Shown here: positions 62,278 through 64,000 of the stretch, one piece after another | How positions within the stretch are numbered: the first letter of the stretch is position 1 | Layout: each line of letters opens with the position of its first letter | Assembly: GCF_002087085.1 (NCBI RefSeq) | Contig: NZ_MWQY01000001.1 | Span: 186,001-250,000 of the forward strand | DNA: 64,000 bases | Source: Marispirochaeta aestuarii | GTDB lineage: Bacteria; Spirochaetota; Spirochaetia; JC444; Marispirochaetaceae | Reading direction: 5' to 3' | Notes under the pieces: model-generated | Told to the model about the DNA's origin: nothing | Databases searched by the model: none | What the model saw: only the letters and a program-made list of their open reading frames with translations | Made by a program: the position numbers and the translations under genes

Positions 62278-64000
62278 TCAGTCCGCCGGCCGCAGAAGCC
62301 GCATGCCGTTCAATATAACCAGCATTACCGAGGCCTCGTGAATCAGCATCCCCCCCGCCATGTGGACGTTACCGCTCAGAACGCCGATCAAGAGTCCCGT
62401 GACGGTAATTATTGCCAGCGCGATATTCTGACGTATGTTCCGCAATGTTCCGCGGGAACGCTCGATTGCCTGGGCGACCACGGTCAAATCATTCCGCATG
62501 AGGGCTATATCGGCGGTTTCCATGGCTATATCGGTTCCGCCGTCTCCCATTGCGATGCCCACGTCGGCGCTGGCCAGAGCGGGGGCGTCGTTTATGCCGT
62601 CCCCCACCATTGCCGTGGTGAATCCCTCCTCCTGAAGAGCCCGTATATGTGCCAGTTTTTCTTCAGGCAGCAGTTCCGCGTGCACTTCGGTAATGCCCAC
62701 CTGCCGGGCGACGGCCTGGGCAGTTCGCCGGTTGTCTCCTGTAAGCATGACAATTCTCTTGACCCCGCTTGAGCGCATCCGGGCGACGGCCTCCTTTGCA
62801 TGGCTTCGCACCGGGTCGGCGACGCCGATAAGCCCGACCAGCCGATCGTCCAGGGCTACAAATACCATTGTCTCCCCCGATCCGATATCCGCTGCTCCGA
62901 CATCTTCTTGATCAATATTGATCCCCGACTCTTCCATGAAGCGTCTGGAACCCACCAGGATATTTTTTTCCTGCCACGCCGCCTTTATTCCTTTGCCCGC
63001 GACAGCCTCGGCGCTCGTCGGCGGGGGAACCGGCCCCTGCTTCTCTGCAGTCTTTACAATTCTTCCCGCTATCGGATGTTCCGAGGCGCTCTCGGCAATC
63101 GCAGCGTAAAACAGAACCATATCCGGACTGATTCCGTCATCTTTCTGCAGAGAAACAATCCTTTCCACTCTCGGATCGCCGAGAGTGAGGGTTCCCGTCT
63201 TGTCTAGGGCGACAGCGTCGATTTTTCCGCTTGTTTCCAGATGGGTTCCGCCTTTCATGAGGATTCCCTGCCGCGCCGCTCCTCCTATGCCGGCTACGAT
63301 CGAGACGGGGGTCGAGATCACCAGCGCTCCGGGGCATCCGATTACCAGCACCGTCAAGGCAAAGGACGGGTCTCTGGTAACAAGGTAGATCACCCCTGAA
63401 AGCCCAATAATAAGGGGGGTATACCAACGGGCAAAGCGTTCCATAAATCGCTGGGCAGGGGCCTTGGCCTCCTGGGCTTCTTCCACGCGGTGAATGATAC
63501 GCGCCAGGGTTGTGTCTTCTCCAATCCCAGTAGCGCGGAGGGTAAGTACTCCGTTCTCGTTCTGCGTACCCGCAAAGACGGAATCTCCCGTCTGTTTAAG
63601 GACCGGAAGGGGTTCTCCGGTAATGGCGCTCTCGTTGACACTGGAGGAGCCGCTTTTGACCTCACCGTCAACGGGGACGCGGCCTCCGGGTTTCACTATC
63701 AGAATATCGTTAACTTGAATTTCCTCTAGAGGAACAGAAATCTGCTCTCCGTTTTTTAGCAGAATGGCTTTGGAAGGAGCAATTTCAATGAGCTCTCGGA
63801 TTACCCGGCGAGTTCTGGCCATGGTACGGGCTTCCAGATATCCGCCGAGGTTGAACAGAAAGGTAACCGCCGCGGCTTCCCAGTATTCCTGAATAAGAAT
63901 GGCCCCTATCATTGCGAGAGAGACCAGGAGTTCGATTCCGACGTGGCGGTTTCCGAGGGATCGGAGGGCTTTTGCCGTTATGGGCAGGCCCGATACAAGC
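62278..64000 (-). CDS. heavy-metal P1B-type ATPase, C-terminal part
   Basis: The gene enters from the right edge; about 573 residues are visible and the start is outside, so any metal-binding N-terminus cannot be judged. Visible are the actuator motif SAITGEPLPVLKQTGDSV, membrane motif VLVIGCPGALVISTPVSIV, phosphorylation site DKTGTLTLGD, HP motif SEHPIAGRIV and GDGINDAPALASADVGIA. These mark a metal-exporting P-type ATPase. The membrane motif reads CPG where ZntA/CopA have CPC. Zinc, cadmium, lead or another soft metal is possible. Confidence 0.93.
   Translation of the reverse strand, partial: LVSGLPITAKALRSLGNRHVGIELLVSLAMIGAILIQEYWEAAAVTFLFNLGGYLEARTMARTRRVIRELIEIAPSKAILLKNGEQISVPLEEIQVNDILIVKPGGRVPVDGEVKSGSSSVNESAITGEPLPVLKQTGDSVFAGTQNENGVLTLRATGIGEDTTLARIIHRVEEAQEAKAPAQRFMERFARWYTPLIIGLSGVIYLVTRDPSFALTVLVIGCPGALVISTPVSIVAGIGGAARQGILMKGGTHLETSGKIDAVALDKTGTLTLGDPRVERIVSLQKDDGISPDMVLFYAAIAESASEHPIAGRIVKTAEKQGPVPPPTSAEAVAGKGIKAAWQEKNILVGSRRFMEESGINIDQEDVGAADIGSGETMVFVALDDRLVGLIGVADPVRSHAKEAVARMRSSGVKRIVMLTGDNRRTAQAVARQVGITEVHAELLPEEKLAHIRALQEEGFTTAMVGDGINDAPALASADVGIAMGDGGTDIAMETADIALMRNDLTVVAQAIERSRGTLRNIRQNIALAIITVTGLLIGVLSGNVHMAGGMLIHEASVMLVILNGMRLLRPAD

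Overview
The window looks like the chromosome of a free-living, GC-rich (mid-50s percent by eye) member of the Spirochaetota. The basis is indirect. The envelope is Gram-negative, with several outer-membrane barrels and lipoproteins. ABC substrate-binding proteins carry a post-signal GGxxE start (GGQPE, GGEKE) that I associate with spirochaetes. There is also an AI-2E exporter, a large methyl-accepting chemotaxis protein, PilZ and other typical genes. I cannot name a genus. No rRNA, tRNA, CRISPR array, insertion sequence or prophage was seen.

Layout. 1-2.6 kb: two Gfo/Idh/MocA oxidoreductases and an AI-2E-family transporter. 2.7-6.4 kb: a chemotaxis receptor and a large unknown membrane protein. 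6.3-12.1 kb (minus): a complete yejABEF peptide ABC importer whose binding protein carries an unusual hydrophobic insertion. 12.2-16.6 kb (minus): RhlE helicase, exonuclease III, a metallo-beta-lactamase-fold hydrolase and a BamA/TamA-like barrel protein.

16.7-31.3 kb (plus) is the most distinctive part. It is a tightly overlapping run of six genes: a TPR protein, a periplasmic-domain/barrel protein, two lipoproteins, a 3335-residue Sec-secreted SpvB/TcB/RHS protein, and a small lipoprotein. The giant protein ends in an M23 (LytM-type) peptidase domain. The sequence turns abruptly AT-rich at the RHS core/tip boundary and stays so through the next gene. That is the signature of an exchangeable toxin-tip/immunity cassette. 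I read the run as a contact-dependent or surface-displayed toxin system with its own envelope accessory genes and no type VI components nearby.

31.5-34.7 kb (minus): a sugar-type ABC importer without its ATPase. 35.0-42.5 kb (plus): a sensor kinase and PhoB-type regulator followed by an AfuA/FbpA-type ABC importer. Five 11-bp-spaced direct repeats between regulator and importer look like the regulator's own binding sites. 42.5-48.4 kb: a lactonase-like hydrolase, a FemAB-like protein, a URO-D-like protein, a DUF3187-like barrel and an ABC-F ATPase. 48.5-50.9 kb: a glycine-betaine-type ABC pair (proV, proW) without proX. It is preceded by a compact plus-strand promoter with a GntR/FadR-like palindrome and a terminator-like hairpin. 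51-55.7 kb: pirin, a small barrel protein, PilZ, exonuclease I and a CBS protein. 55.9-57.6 kb: glnK-amtB behind a textbook sigma-54 promoter. 57.8-64 kb: a dual-specificity-type phosphatase, cardiolipin synthase, a DMT exporter, an MFS transporter and a truncated P1B-type metal ATPase.

Assignments rest on reading motifs and gene order by eye. No database search was run.
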